Below are positions 23,664 through 35,200 of a DNA stretch of 64,000 nucleotides, one piece after another. The translations under genes were made by a program, and so were the position numbers. The notes under the pieces were generated by a model that saw only the letters and a program-made list of their open reading frames with translations, had not been told where the DNA came from and searched no databases. Source of the stretch: Artocarpus heterophyllus (Eukaryota > Streptophyta > Magnoliopsida > Rosales > Moraceae); NCBI GenBank assembly GCA_025403435.1, contig CM046354.1, forward strand, positions 42,543,779-42,607,778, written 5' to 3'. Every line of letters begins with the position of its first letter. Positions within the stretch are counted from its first letter, which is position 1.

Positions 23664-25323
23664 TGTAACGCCCTGAAATTAATTAAATGATATTAGAATG
23701 TAAAATAGTGGATTAGTGTGCCATAATCAATATTTTAAACTTAATTTGATCATTTGATGAGATTTTTGAGTTTAAAGTTGTTTTGATTATTTTAATGATT
23801 TCTAGTTGTTTTTAATCATTTTAATTGCCATTTTGAATATTTAGGACACAACAATTTGTCAAATGTCAAATATGTTTTGTTTTACAAAACGTGGGTGGCA
23901 CATGGTTTTTGCACAATAAAACCGCCCACTTTTTCTCCTATTTATACTCTCTCCTCTTCCTCTCTCTTCACTCTCAGCTCTCACTCTCTCTCTCCCTTTC
24001 ATGCTCGTCTCTCTCTCCACTTTGCCTCTCTCTTTCTCTCTCATTTCTTGTCAAAAATTTTGAGATTTAATCAAGTCCCAAGCTTTGGTTTAGTGGATTG
24101 GGAGCTCAGGAACGTGTTTGAGCAACCAAAAACGCGATTTAAAGCTTTGATTCCAAGTTAGTTTTCAAATTTCAAAACTTTTTCAATTTTTTAATTTTTC
24201 ATGCATTTTGAAATTTAAGCTTGATTGAGCTTAGGAAACACTTGATTTTAGTTAAAAGAACATAGAACAACTAGAATCTAAACTTTGTTTGAAGAAAAAT
24301 GGATTCGAATCAAGATTTTTCATTTTTCTCCATTTTTCACCATTTTTGGATTTTCTTAGATTTTGTTTGCAAATCTTATTTAAATGAGTTTAAAAGTGTC
24401 CTATTATGTTTTTCTATCATCTATGATTGTTTTCCATGCCTGAGAATTGAGAAAAACAGGTTGAAATCAAGATTTGGGGTTTGGGATACCCAAAACCTGT
24501 GCCTAGAAAATTCTGGGATTTTCCAGTTCGGTAGGCCGGATTCAAGGGATTGGCAGGCCAGATTCATCCGTCCGGCAGGCCAAACCTGGAAAATGTTCGG
24601 CCTACTGGACCTGTTCTCCGGTACGCCGAAATGCACAGTTCGGCTAGCCGAACCAGGGGAACGGCAGGCCAACCGAATAAGGAGAAATTCATGATTTTTC
24701 ATCCGTTTTCATTGTTTCGAACCCCGATTGAAATCGCAACTTTATAAAATGATTTTAAAGGTACAAATGGCACATTAGGACACCATGAAATAGTTTAGCA
24801 ATGTAGAATATCTTAAATTAGATACTGATAGACCTAGTTTTATTTAGGGTCATTCGTGGTCCTGGGGAGCTAACGTATAGCGGACCGGGATTACGGTGTG
24901 GGGTACCGACACGAGTATTGAGGTAGGACTTCAACCCTTTCCTTGGTAGCCAAGTTTTCAAATAATTTTGGTCTAAAAAAGGGGTTTTATCAAAATGTTT
25001 TCAACGGTTAATTGAAAAATGAGATTTTATCGGTTATTTTTATAAACCGTGAATTGAAGTAGACTTCACAATGAACTCTATAATAAATGTAAATAAAAAT
25101 ACTTGGTAATTGGCTTAAATGATAATAGAAATGAATATAAAGGCATGATGCCAAAACAGAGATCGGGTCGTGTAGCCCGCGACCTTGGGGGTAGGTCTTG
25201 AAACCTAGCTGGGCCACTACGGTGGTGTTATTCATATGGTTTGCCTAGGAAAAGAAATTGATGATCTTTTTGGTCGACCAATAATCTGTTTGGGTAAGAA
25301 TGGTTTTGTTTAGACTTATTTAT
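23664..25323 (+). repeat. Gypsy-A 3' LTR, truncated (1,660 of about 2,217 bp)
   Basis: Starts TGTAACGCCCTG behind a TTTTGGGGTGGAGAG polypurine tract. It follows the 5' LTR to CTTATTTAT at 25323, where similarity to the 5' LTR stops (near 9402). The last ~530 bases are gone, by deletion or a later rearrangement. It carries the motif array at 24527-24676. Confidence 0.9.
24527..24676 (+). repeat. TTCGGCAGGCCGAA-type array in the Gypsy-A 3' LTR
   Basis: About seven decayed copies, ending GGCAGGCCAACCGA. Confidence 0.85.
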
Positions 25324-26939
25324 GTCTATAATGCATCAAAAACTCATTTTTAACAAATATACATGATTTCAAAATTAACTAACTAAAATTACTAATAAAA
25401 TTTACAGTTAAACATTTACCATGCTATTCCCTGTCTATGAATAATCAAAGTGTTTCTAAGCATTACCTGTGCCAGGCTATGTCTATGATAAATCAAACTT
25501 AATTTTGCAAGAATTTTAGCTAAGTTAACATGAAATTCATAAGTTTTCTAAAAATGATTTTGGCATTATAACAACTTAGAAAATATTGAAAAACTAAAAA
25601 AAATATGTACCTTAATTTTGCTAGAATTTTCCCTTCTCCTCTTAGCAAAAAGAAAATTTAGAAAGACATATTGAAGGTAAAAAAAACAGATAATTTTGTT
25701 ATGCATAACTATTTTACAACATAGAAAATAGAAGTATTTTACAAAAACATAAAACTAGAAACTAAGAAAAACAAAAACTAAATTTAGAACTACATTTTTA
25801 CAAGAGAAAAGAAATTTCTCACAAGGAGAAGGTGTAAAGAACACACACCATGAGAGGGTATTTATAGGTGAAGAATGGTTACTATTTACAAGATTTCTTT
25901 TTATAATATTTATTTATTTATTATTATTATTTATTTCATTGAAATATTTTTAGGCTAAAAATAAATAGGATGGAAATTTTAAGATTTTTTGAAATTTTTG
26001 AATTATTTTTACTACACCCATTAATAAGATCATTTAGAATAGATTTGATTTTTTTAACTTTTTTTTTTGTCGTTTCTTTCACATTGAAGCCTTGTTTAGT
26101 ATTTAGATTTTACTGTGTAATTTACTGCAACACAGAACAGCGAAGAGTGGTAGGGACGCAATCTGGGCCTTCAGATGCGCAGATCTGGATTCATGGAATG
26201 ACGAAGATTCAGGCATTGGAATAACGTGCTACAGACCATATGATGAAGTCAAGGTAAGCTGATCTGGTGGTCAAGAGGGCAGGCGCACATGGGATGCATG
26301 GCAGCAGATTTCATGAAGGGGTGTGGATGGTTTGGATGCCCTGAGTGGTTTCGATCCAGCAGTTTTGAGCTCGCCATATGGCCGTTCTTTATTTTTATTT
26401 TCTTTTTCTTTGATTTTTGATGCATTTGAAGTCCATTTTTGCCCATTTTGGCAATTCTTTCTTTGTTTTTCTTATAGATTTCAAATCTAAAATAAAATAA
26501 ACGAATTAAAATTAATTATTTTACAAACATAATTTTTACAATAATTAAAAATATTTATTTTAGAATAAAACACACAAAAATTACAAAAAATAAATAAAAA
26601 CTTTTATAATTAACAAACCTTAACAAATATACTATTTGAGGCTCGGGAATATTTTTAAAAATTACTTGAAATATACTAAAACATATTTACCAACTCAAAA
26701 GTTATTTACAATCATTTTATGACTTAAAATAAAATCATACAATATTAATTTTTTACGATTTTGATTATTTACTAATTAATTAATTACAAAACACACAGAG
26801 ATGATTCTAAAAATTACTAAAAATATTATTAAACATAAAAACACATTAAAAACATATTTTCATAGAAACACACTAAAATATTAATTAACTCACAAATGCT
26901 ATAATTAAAGGATTTAACGAGAAATGTTAATGCAAAATA
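25324..26939. other. AT-rich stretch of unknown origin with a minus-strand TATA-like site
   Basis: No coding sequence I can assign. A GC-richer island (26110-26390) is unique in the window. On the minus strand CTATAAATACCCTCTCATGG (TATAAATA at 25859-25866) looks like a core promoter. The fragment sits downstream, on the minus strand, of the gag remnant at 26940-27395, so it may be the LTR of that element. This is inference. Confidence 0.4.
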
Positions 26940-27395
26940 ATGATATTTTGCATAAGAATTTACAGTCTCATCAACGCCCACAGTAGGAGCGGATGTTACC
27001 AATTGTTCAATGTGCTTTTCCATTGCCTTTACCGTTCTCAACGTCTCAAATGACTCCTCTACCATTACATTTATTCTTATCAATTTCTCATCCAATCTTT
27101 CTATATTTTTGTCATTTCTCTCTATATATTGACGAGTATCCTCCATAAAGACCACAATATATGACTTGAAGTTTCAGAGATACACCCATCTCTTGAGGTT
27201 GGGTGTCAAACCATGGCTCCAACTTGTTGGAATTGTTCTGACACCCGTGATTGTACTCTATCATCTCTTCCAACAAGTGATAAAGTTCGTTGGCAGATAA
27301 ATGATAGAAATAAATGGTACCACTTCCCATTTCTACCCAACTTCATGTCATGCCACTCAAACCATGAAGGAAAATTTGAAGTTGAACCTACTTGG
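26940..27395 (-). pseudogene. Gag fragment of a non-chromovirus (Athila/Tat-like) gypsy element
   Basis: The minus strand reads FLHGLSGMT and then a block ending LSANELYHLLEEMIEYNHGC. This matches the general pattern of Athila/Tat gag (F-x-NGL ... GG ... EA-x-LLEEMA-x-N). A helical stretch DKNIERLDEKLIRINVMVEE follows after a frame change. No protease or RT follows, so only the 3' half of gag survives. The family call is from pattern memory. Confidence 0.5.
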
Positions 27396-27973
27396 AAAAG
27401 TCATGATTCGGGCACGAAACTCTTTGAAATTGTCGTTGATGTTTATAGGGCAACAAACATCACTATGTATAAGTTCTAGAACCCCTTTGACTCGATTGGC
27501 TTTAGACCTAAATGGTCGTTTGGCAATATTGCCCTCCAAACAAGACTCACGTTGTTGTGTAGATTCCATTTCTAAATGGCTTAAATGTCCATCCCTTACA
27601 AACCATTGAATCCTATTTAAGCTAACATGACCTAATCGCAAGTGCCAAAGATAAGTCTTATTAGAGTGAGAAGTTTTAAGTCTTTTAGAGTTATTGTTAA
27701 TCTTTGTGTTCAACAGTAAGTCCATCTTAGGCTTGATAAAAGATAAGCTGTTTTGCATTCATCCACTATAGCTAAAAGATTTTTTCTACATATCACAACT
27801 TTCTTATCAAAAGAAACTCAATAAAAACCTTAAATAAATGTGTAACTGAAATTAAATTCCTTCTATGTTTAGGAACACAAGAACAATCTCTCAAAACTAA
27901 ACTCCTACAACTATTAAAAAAAAGATGGACACCTTCCACTACTTTAGCTAACACCAAGGATCCATCGCCTATC
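27357..27973 (-). pseudogene. Copia-C protease/integrase fragment
   Basis: Contains [37 protein letters not shown] (the GAG-pre-integrase His box) and ESCLEGN...RPF. It then enters integrase (LELIHSDVCCPIN) and jumps to FKEFRARI. About 30 residues of the Copia-D equivalent are missing there, so an internal deletion is present. The sequence 27760-27973 matches Copia-D 33195-33430. Dead fragment. Confidence 0.85.
27969..27973 (+). repeat. Target-site duplication CTATC, left copy (solo LTR)
   Basis: CTATC before TGTTAGACATG at 27974 and again at 39604-39608 after the LTR end CCAACA. Confidence 0.92.
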
Positions 27974-28564
27974 TGTTAGACATGTATGCCCTAAGGAGTA
28001 ATAATGTAATAAGTTTTTGGAGACATTTTTATCAATAGAGAATTTATTCATTGTTTATATACCAAATCTTATCCTTTTTATGTTCATATTTGTTGAATGT
28101 ATGTTAAGCAAACAATAGTCTGAGACTGTCGGTCTAAACCTTAAGAATTGGGCATATGATGGATAGATTATGCGGAAGACAGGATTCCTAAGGTGATGGT
28201 CTAAATCATAAGATCCGCAATCGAGGGAATAAAGTTGGGCGCTTTATTCATGTAAAGATTATTATGTTGTCTATATCTCTCTTGGGAGTTGGATTGTCTT
28301 GACCATCGGAGGTGGACTCCGTGAATAGAAACATTGGCACGTTGTCATAGGTGATGATGTGTTGGAACGGGACATAAAGTGAATTGATTTAGATTAATAA
28401 TTCTGTCTCGGCAAATCGATTCACTTTAGACAATCTTTGTATTGTATCTTAATCCTGAGATGAATAGTGGGCCCGTTGTCTTGACTTGTGTCTTTTGATG
28501 GACCAAAGGGTGACACCCACATCATAATAGTGGTATGCATGCCGGTACATTGGAGGCATGACTC

Positions 28565-28569
28565 TTGAT
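28565..28569 (+). repeat. Target-site duplication TTGAT, left copy (Copia-D)
   Basis: TTGAT before the Copia-D LTR at 28570; repeated at 38199-38203. Confidence 0.95.
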
Positions 28570-30007
28570 TGTTAGACATGTATGCCCTAAGGAGTAAAAA
28601 TGTAATTCGTTTTTGGAGACATTTTTATCAATAAAGAATTTATTCATTTATATATGCCAAATCTTGTCTTCTTTACGTTCATATTTGTTGAATGTATGAT
28701 AAGCAAACAGTAGTCTGAGACAGTCAGTCTAAACCTTAAGAATTGGGCATATGATGGGATGATTATGCGGTAGACACGATTCTTAAGGTGATGGTCTAAA
28801 ACATATGATCCACAATCGAGAGAATAAAGTTGGGCACTTTATTCATGTAAAGATTGTTATGTTGTCTATATCCCTTTTGGGAGATGGTTTGTCTTGACCA
28901 TTGGAGTTGGACTCCGTGAATAGAAACATTGGCGCGTTGTCATAGGTGACGACGTGTTGAATCAGGACATAAAGTGAATTGATTTGGATTAATAATTCTA
29001 TCTTTGCAAATCGATTCACTTTAGACAGTCATTTGTATTGTATCTTAATCCTGAGATGAATAGTGGGCCCGTTGTCTTGACTTGTGTCTTTTGATGTGCT
29101 AAAGGGTGACACCCACATCTCTATAGTGGTGTGCATGCCGATACGTTGGAGGCATGACTCTTGATAGCGTAGACTTGTTATTCATAGATATGGAATCCAT
29201 AGCTCCTCTTTAGGAGTAATGATATCTTCTTATATGCGTTGTTCTGTAATTGATAAACTGGAGCGCTCAACCATTTGGATACATAGGTGTAACCGAATGG
29301 TATACTATCTTTGGATGGTAAGTTTTCTAATGGTGAGACAATGGAACGTAAGATAAAAATAATCAGGAAGGTAAGACAAAACTTGTCCTTAAGCCGATTA
29401 TGGATTATCATATGGGGATACGATACACTATGATATGTCATGGAGACTTAGCTACACAAGCTTCGTAATTCTATAAAGTTCGAGAGTGCAGCTCCAAGCT
29501 TTTAGTGGAGTAACGTTGATGTTGATAATTGTGAAATGTATATCTGGGATATTGGGTTTCATAATTATCATGAGCTTGAACTTCATAGGTCCATTTTGGT
29601 CCCCTTTGCTAGCTCACAAAGTCCTGTAATGACACGGCGTGCTTTTCCAATAGTTGGTGACTTATGTCAGATTTATCAGATTGGTTTAAAATTTGTAAGA
29701 ATCAAATAATTCATGTCTGTTTATTGGTTGAATTAATTTTGTAAGAAATTAGTTCAAGATAAACTTGTTGAATTATTACGATAAGATAATTCTTGTCTGT
29801 TTATTGGTTGTCTTAATTTTGGACAAAATTATAACAAGATAAACTTGTAGAATTATTGTGAATTGATTTATTTTCTTAGAGATTATCTTGATAAAGTTTG
29901 TTTTGATCAGATAACTTCTCTATTGGGTTATTTGAATCAAAACTGAGACTTTATCCTTTAGAATCTCGGGTGGAAAATAAAAGATTCACGGAGATTTTTT
30001 CTCGGGA

Positions 30008-30067
30008 GTTCGGCCTGTCGGATGACGTGTTTGGCCTGCCGAATTGGCCTGTTCGGCCTGCCGATCA
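30008..30067 (+). repeat. Inverted TTCGGCCTGCCGAA motifs upstream of the Copia-D 5' LTR TATA box
   Basis: Three copies (TTCGGCCTGTCGG, TTGGCCTGCCGAA, TTCGGCCTGCCGA), 120-175 bp before the TATA box. Equivalents lie at 37627-37683 in the 3' LTR. Confidence 0.85.
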
Positions 30068-30293
30068 GCGGAGATAAGATTACGCATTTTTCATGCGGAT
30101 CTTATCAGATATTGATCCGAACTTGATTCTGTTTCGAGTTTTTTAGACCTAATCTGATATGGACTGACCCCAGGACCAATAGGTATAAAAAGGGAGTGAG
30201 TCTCATGATTTACTCAGATCAATTTGAGAGATTAAGAGTGATACTCTTCTAGTGAGCATCTGAAAACTCCCTGAGAGCTTTTGTTCACAAATC

Positions 30294-30527
30294 ATGAACA
30301 CTAGCTTTGGGTTCTCTCTATTGGTTGGAAGGAGAGTCACCGGTGGAAGAGCTGTACGTGTGAGCCCACACTCACTCCGGTTGTGGATAGAGAATAGCAA
30401 AGAAGACCAGTTGGTTGAGGCTCTTCTGGAACGTTACTTCTCTTCACAGGCTGAGGAGGATCTTCACACAAAGGTTAGTAAGATCTGTCTAATTTGTACA
30501 TATAACTTGTCAAACTTGTGTTTTTGA
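30294..30527 (+). other. Short conserved ORF in the Copia-D LTR transcript leader
   Basis: 77 residues from an ATG ~100 bp downstream of the TATA box. The core RVSPHSLR-x-WIENSKEDQLVEALLERYFSS is kept in the 3' LTR (37939-38169) and in the much older solo LTR (39328-39576). The ATG itself is lost in both of those copies (ACA, ACG). A donor-like AAAG|GTTAGTAAG lies inside it. I do not recognise the product. It could be a short upstream ORF, or the conservation could reflect an RNA or DNA function instead. Confidence 0.45.
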
Positions 30528-30582
30528 AATTACTCTGATGAAAATTTTTAAAAATTCCGCTGCACACTTTGTTTCCAACAAT

Positions 30583-30594
30583 TGGTATCAGAGC
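30583..30594 (+). promoter_or_regulatory. Copia-D primer-binding site
   Basis: TGGTATCAGAGC, two bases after the LTR end; initiator-Met-tRNA type. Confidence 0.95.
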
Positions 30595-31090
30595 CCAGGT
30601 TTTTACATAAATTTGTAAGTTTGTGATCATGTTATATGCATAAATTTTGTGATCTTAATTTCTCCTATGCTTGAATTGAATTTTATAGAGAGATGGCACT
30701 CTAGGTTTCTATATAATATATATGTTGTCATGGATTATGTGGTGAATGTTTATTAATTAATTATGGTTGATTAAATTGATGTTTATTTATTTATTAATTA
30801 ATTAATACTGGTTATCGTTTCTTAGAGGTTAGAATTTGTATCTAGGTTTTTCATGTAATTAGATGGCGGACTATCATCTCCGTCTAGGAATTGTTATTTA
30901 ATTTTTCATTTGTAAGAATTTTGTAATTAAATAATTATTCGGAGAAGATGGACCGAGAAGTCGGATCTAGAAGATTGATGATGGTGCCTCCAGGTATTTC
31001 TAGAGTCTCTAATTTTATGTTTTTGAATTGTTGAAAATATAATTGATGAATTACATTAAAATTGTATTTTATGGATTGAGGGTTTTATGC

Positions 31091-31258
31091 TCGGTCAATA
31101 GGCCGGAGGTCACGGATCGACAGGCCGGACGTATGGTCCGGCAGGCCGACAGTGGGGCAGAAATTTTGGTGCTCTGCCGGCAGGCCGAACCTTCATGTTC
31201 GGCAGGCCGAACCTTCATAATCGGCAGGCTGATCACCCAGACCGGCCTGCCGACCGAG
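31091..31258 (+). repeat. TTCGGCAGGCCGAA-type array in the Copia-D leader
   Basis: Eight copies (GGCCGGAGG, GACAGGCCGG, CCGGCAGGCCGA, TTCGGCAGGCCGAA and others), the last inverted. The array closes with CCTGCCGACCGAG, like the gypsy arrays. It lies between the primer-binding site and gag, in non-coding leader. Confidence 0.92.
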
Positions 31259-32204
31259 AGCTGCCAGGTGTCCAGAAAAGGTGCAATTTTTTCGGTGCAG
31301 TTTTAATTTTATTTTTGGGACGATTCTGAGAAACATTAAATTTGGATATGACCGGAAATATGAAGTATTTGATTCATACGGGATTGAAGACTTAAAGATG
31401 GATATTACATGAAGAAGGATACAGCTTGACGATTCAAGGATGAAGAATCGAATAATGTCTCGATTATTCTCTTGTAATCTTATTTTTCTATTCTCTAGGG
31501 TGGAACCATAATACGACGGTTATTATTATTTTGCTTGTAGCTTTGCTTGATTGCTTTGCGTGTCTGCATTATAATATGATTTACCATGTATATTGATAAC
31601 ATGTCATATAGAATAGGGAGTGCCGCTCATATTAAAATTGTTCATGCATAATTTTTAAAATAAAACCTTGACTTCAAAAGATTGAGTGGGAGAAGGTTTT
31701 TGAAAAGTGGACCTAAGGCCTCCATCGTTGGTCCATAGGAAGAACATAATGGTCCCAACCCCTAGGAAGGGATTTCTATCATGTACCAGATTGGATCTCT
31801 GAAAGGACAAGGTATTTTAGTATGATTTATGGCTGCACACCCCTAGGTGGTGATTATAAATCGTGGATAAAATATTGAAACGGTGGTTATACACTCACGT
31901 TAATTTTATTATTAACCTCCCCTAGGAGCTCTGTTAATAAAATTAATGGCCAAAGAAACGATTATTAGTATATGCTGGATCATACGGGTCCTGGATGGCA
32001 TATATTAATCAGGAGGGGATCCGTGTTCCTGATTGAATTTGGCATGACTCCCCTAGGAGCTTGTTGAATTCTGAGTTGGGAATTATCGTTGTAAGGTTGT
32101 GATATTTTCAAAGTTTTGACACATAAACACATTTGTATTATTTTACATGATTGTGTTATCATACTAAATTATTATATATGTTTGCTTATGTTTGGTATAT
32201 GATT

Positions 32205-32215
32205 CTTTATTATAG
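32205..32215 (+). promoter_or_regulatory. Possible 3' splice site just before the Copia-D gag start
   Basis: TTCTTTATTATAG ends at 32215, eight bases before the gag ATG (32223). Paired with the LTR donor at 30473/30474 it would remove a 1.74-kb leader intron holding the primer-binding site and motif array. Sequence-based inference only. Confidence 0.35.
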
Positions 32216-32222
32216 ATTGAAA

Positions 32223-35200
32223 ATGTCTAAAAACGCTTTATCATCGATACTTGACAAAAACCAATTAACCGGTGAGAACTATAATGATTGGAAACGGAAC
32301 CTGGACATCGTCCTTTCCTTTGAGAAACTGAAATATGTTCTGACAACTCCTTGTCCTCCCGAGCCTATAGGAGACTCAAGTAATGAGCAATTCCAAGCGT
32401 ATGACCACTGGAAAGATGCTAATGATCAGGCCCGCTGCTATGTTATGGCCAGCATGAACAACGTGCTGCAGGCTCAACATCAGGATTATGAGACTGCGAA
32501 GCAGATATTGGATAATCTTGAGGATATGTTCGGAGGCCAGGCCATAACGAAGCGGCAAGGGGCGCTTCGGAAACTCTAAACTGTAGACAGAGACCAGGGA
32601 CATCTGTAAAGGAGCACATGCTGTTGGTCATGGGTTACCTCGCTGAGGCTCAAACCAATGGAGCTGACATCGATGCTGAAACTCAGATGACTATGGTCTT
32701 TGAGACTCTGTCTAAGGAATTTATTCCGTTTAGAGCTACTTTTAATTTAAGCAATAGACGGGATATGACCTTGACAGAACTGATGAAACAGTTACAGGAG
32801 TTTGAACTGCTGATCAGGGAGTCTCCTGCTGGTGGTGAGGCCAATATGGTAGCTGTTTCTGGTTCCAATCCTAACTCTGGGAATGGAAAGAAGCAACGGG
32901 CCAAGAGTGGGAAGTCTTCTATTCCTCCTGCAACCAAGAGCAAGAAGAAGAAGAAGAAGAACCCAAAGAAGCTTAAGTGCTTCTTCTGTGGTAAGGTCGG
33001 GCATATAAAGAAGCATTGCAAGGACTTCCTTTCCAAGGGAGGTAGGTGTGATCTTCTATATTTAGAAACTTGTTTGGTTCAGGAATCCAGTGACATCTGG
33101 GTCATAGATTCCGGTGCAACTAATCATGTTTATGTTTCTCTGCAGGGATTCAAAGAAACGAGAAGTCTACTTCGTGAAGACTTAACGCTTCGGATGGGCG
33201 ATGGATCCTTGGTCTCAGCAGAAGCAGTGGGAGATGTCCATCTTTATTTCAATAACTATAGGAATTTAATTTTGCGAGATTGTTTTTATGTTCCTAAATT
33301 TAAAAGGAATTTAATTTCTGTATCTTTTTTATTTAAAGACTCCTATGTGGTATCTTTTAATGAAAAAGTGGTGATTCGTAAAAACAAATCTTTTATCTAT
33401 TCTGGATGGATGCAAAATAATCTATAGTTTATCAAACCTAAGATGGACTTATTGCTTAATGCTGAGATAAATGATAATAACTCAAAAAGACTTAAAACTT
33501 CTCACTCTAATAAGACTTATCTTTGGCATTTGCGCCTTGGGCATATTAACCTGAATAGGATTCAAAGGTTGGTAAGGGATGGACCTTTAAGTCATTTAAA
33601 GGTGGAATCTATACCTCAATGTGAATCTTGTTTGGAGGGTAAAACGACCAAAAGACCATACGGGTCTAAGGGCAATAGGGCCGAAGGGGTTCTAGAACTT
33701 GTGCATAGTGATGTTTGCGGACCAATGAACTTCCGGGCACGAGGAGGGTATGAGTACTTCATCACTTTTATTGACGATTACTCAAGATATGGGTATGTGT
33801 ACCTAATGCACCACAAAAATGAAACTTATGATAAGTTCAGGGAGTTTCGGGCTGAAGTGGAAAAGCAATTGGGTAGACCCATAAAGGCACTTCGATCTGA
33901 TCGAGGTGGGGAATACCTTTCTGATGAGTTCTTGGGACACTTGTTAGAGAATGGAATTTTATCCCATTTGACTGCGCCAGGCGCTCCGCAGCAGAATGGT
34001 GTAGCGGAGAGAAGGAATAGGACTTTATTGGACATGATTCGGTCCATGATGAGTTATTCATCATTGCCTTTATCCTTTTGGGGATATGTACTCCAAACCG
34101 CATGTTATCTTTTGAACAATGTGCCTTCAAAATCGGTCCCTAAAACTCCTCACGAGTTGTGGACAAGACGGAAGACATCTTTAAACCATATTCGCATATG
34201 GGGATGTCCAGCTCATGTCCTGTTTAAGGATCCGAATAAGTTGGAAGCACGTTCGGAAGTTTGCATGTTTGTAGGATATCCAAAAGGGACTAAAGGGGGT
34301 TATTTTTATAACCCTAAGGAAAATAAAGTCGTGGTTTCAACTAATGCAACTTTCCTTGAGGAGAGTTACATGGACGACTTTAAACCTCAAAGCAAAGTGG
34401 TGCTTGAGGAGTTAAGGGGTGATTCGTTCACTCCGGAGGTTCCGAACAAAACCATTCTGATCGGTGTAGAAAAACCAAACAAACCTGAACAACAACCTCA
34501 AGGGCTTCGACGTAGTGGGAGGATCGGGCGTCAACCTGAAAGGTACATGTTCAATGGGGAGGTCTTTTTGGCTGAACCGGATGAACATGACAGGGATCCT
34601 TATACTTACACAGAAGTTAGGAGGATGTTGATTCAAAACTCTGGACAGAGGCCATGAACATAGAGATGAAGTCTATGGAGACTAATCGGGTTTGGGAGCT
34701 TGTGGATCTTCCCGAAGGGGTAAAACCCATAGGGTGTAAGTGGATCTACAAGGGGAAAAGAGGAGTGGATGGAAAGGTCGAAACCTTTAAGGCTAGACTG
34801 GTAGCTAAGGGTTATACGCAAAAGGAAGGAATCGATTATGAGGAAACCTTTTCGCCTGTAGCCATGCTTAAGTCCATCCGGATTCTCTTGTCCATAGCTG
34901 CTGCTCTCGATTACGAGATTTGGCAGATGGATGTCAAGACGGCTTTTCTGAATGGCTATCTTGATGAGTCCATTTATATGGAACAACCAGACGGGTTCAA
35001 GGTCGCGGGTCAAGAGGGAAAGGTTTGTAAGCTGCTAAAGTCAATTTATGGACTTAAGCAGGCATCCCGTTCTTGGGACATAAGATTTGATCAAGTGATC
35101 AAGACTTATGGGTTCTCACAAAATGTGGATGAACCATGTGTTTACAAACACATAAAGGATGGGAAGGTGGTTTTTCTATTGCTCTATGTAGATGACATTC

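Larger units (their letters stand above)
7715..25323 (+). mobile_element. Gypsy-A: chromodomain Ty3/gypsy (Tekay/Del-like) element split by Gypsy-B
   Basis: 5' LTR 7715-9931, primer-binding site, gag and pol up to 12397, then the 9,002-bp Gypsy-B insertion. Pol resumes at 21405, followed by the chromodomain, a polypurine tract near 23649-23663 and a truncated 3' LTR (23664-25323). The reading across the gap is direct: the RT motif ends at 12397 and resumes TCAAGTTTTTGGGTCATG at 21405, as in the uninterrupted relative at 17010. Many stops and frameshifts show it is old. Assignment to Tekay/Del rests on the C-terminal chromodomain and the long LTRs. Confidence 0.93.
28570..30580 (+). repeat. 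Copia-D 5' LTR (2,011 bp)
   Basis: TGTTAGACATG to TTTCCAACA. It has a strong TATA box TATAAAAAGG at 30184-30193. Upstream (30008-30067) are three copies of TTCGGCCTGCCGA (the array motif inverted). Downstream are a short conserved ORF and a donor-like AAAG|GTTAGTAAG at 30473/30474. Confidence 0.95.

Noticed and set aside
29178..29441. Minus-strand 87-aa ORF in the Copia-D LTR
   Set aside because: Not kept in the other LTR copies and antisense to the element; chance frame.
27974..30580. Apparent tandem LTRs (two TGTTAGACATG starts 596 bp apart)
   Set aside because: Explained by Copia-D inserting in a solo LTR; the TSD TTGAT and the continuation at 38204 prove the nest.
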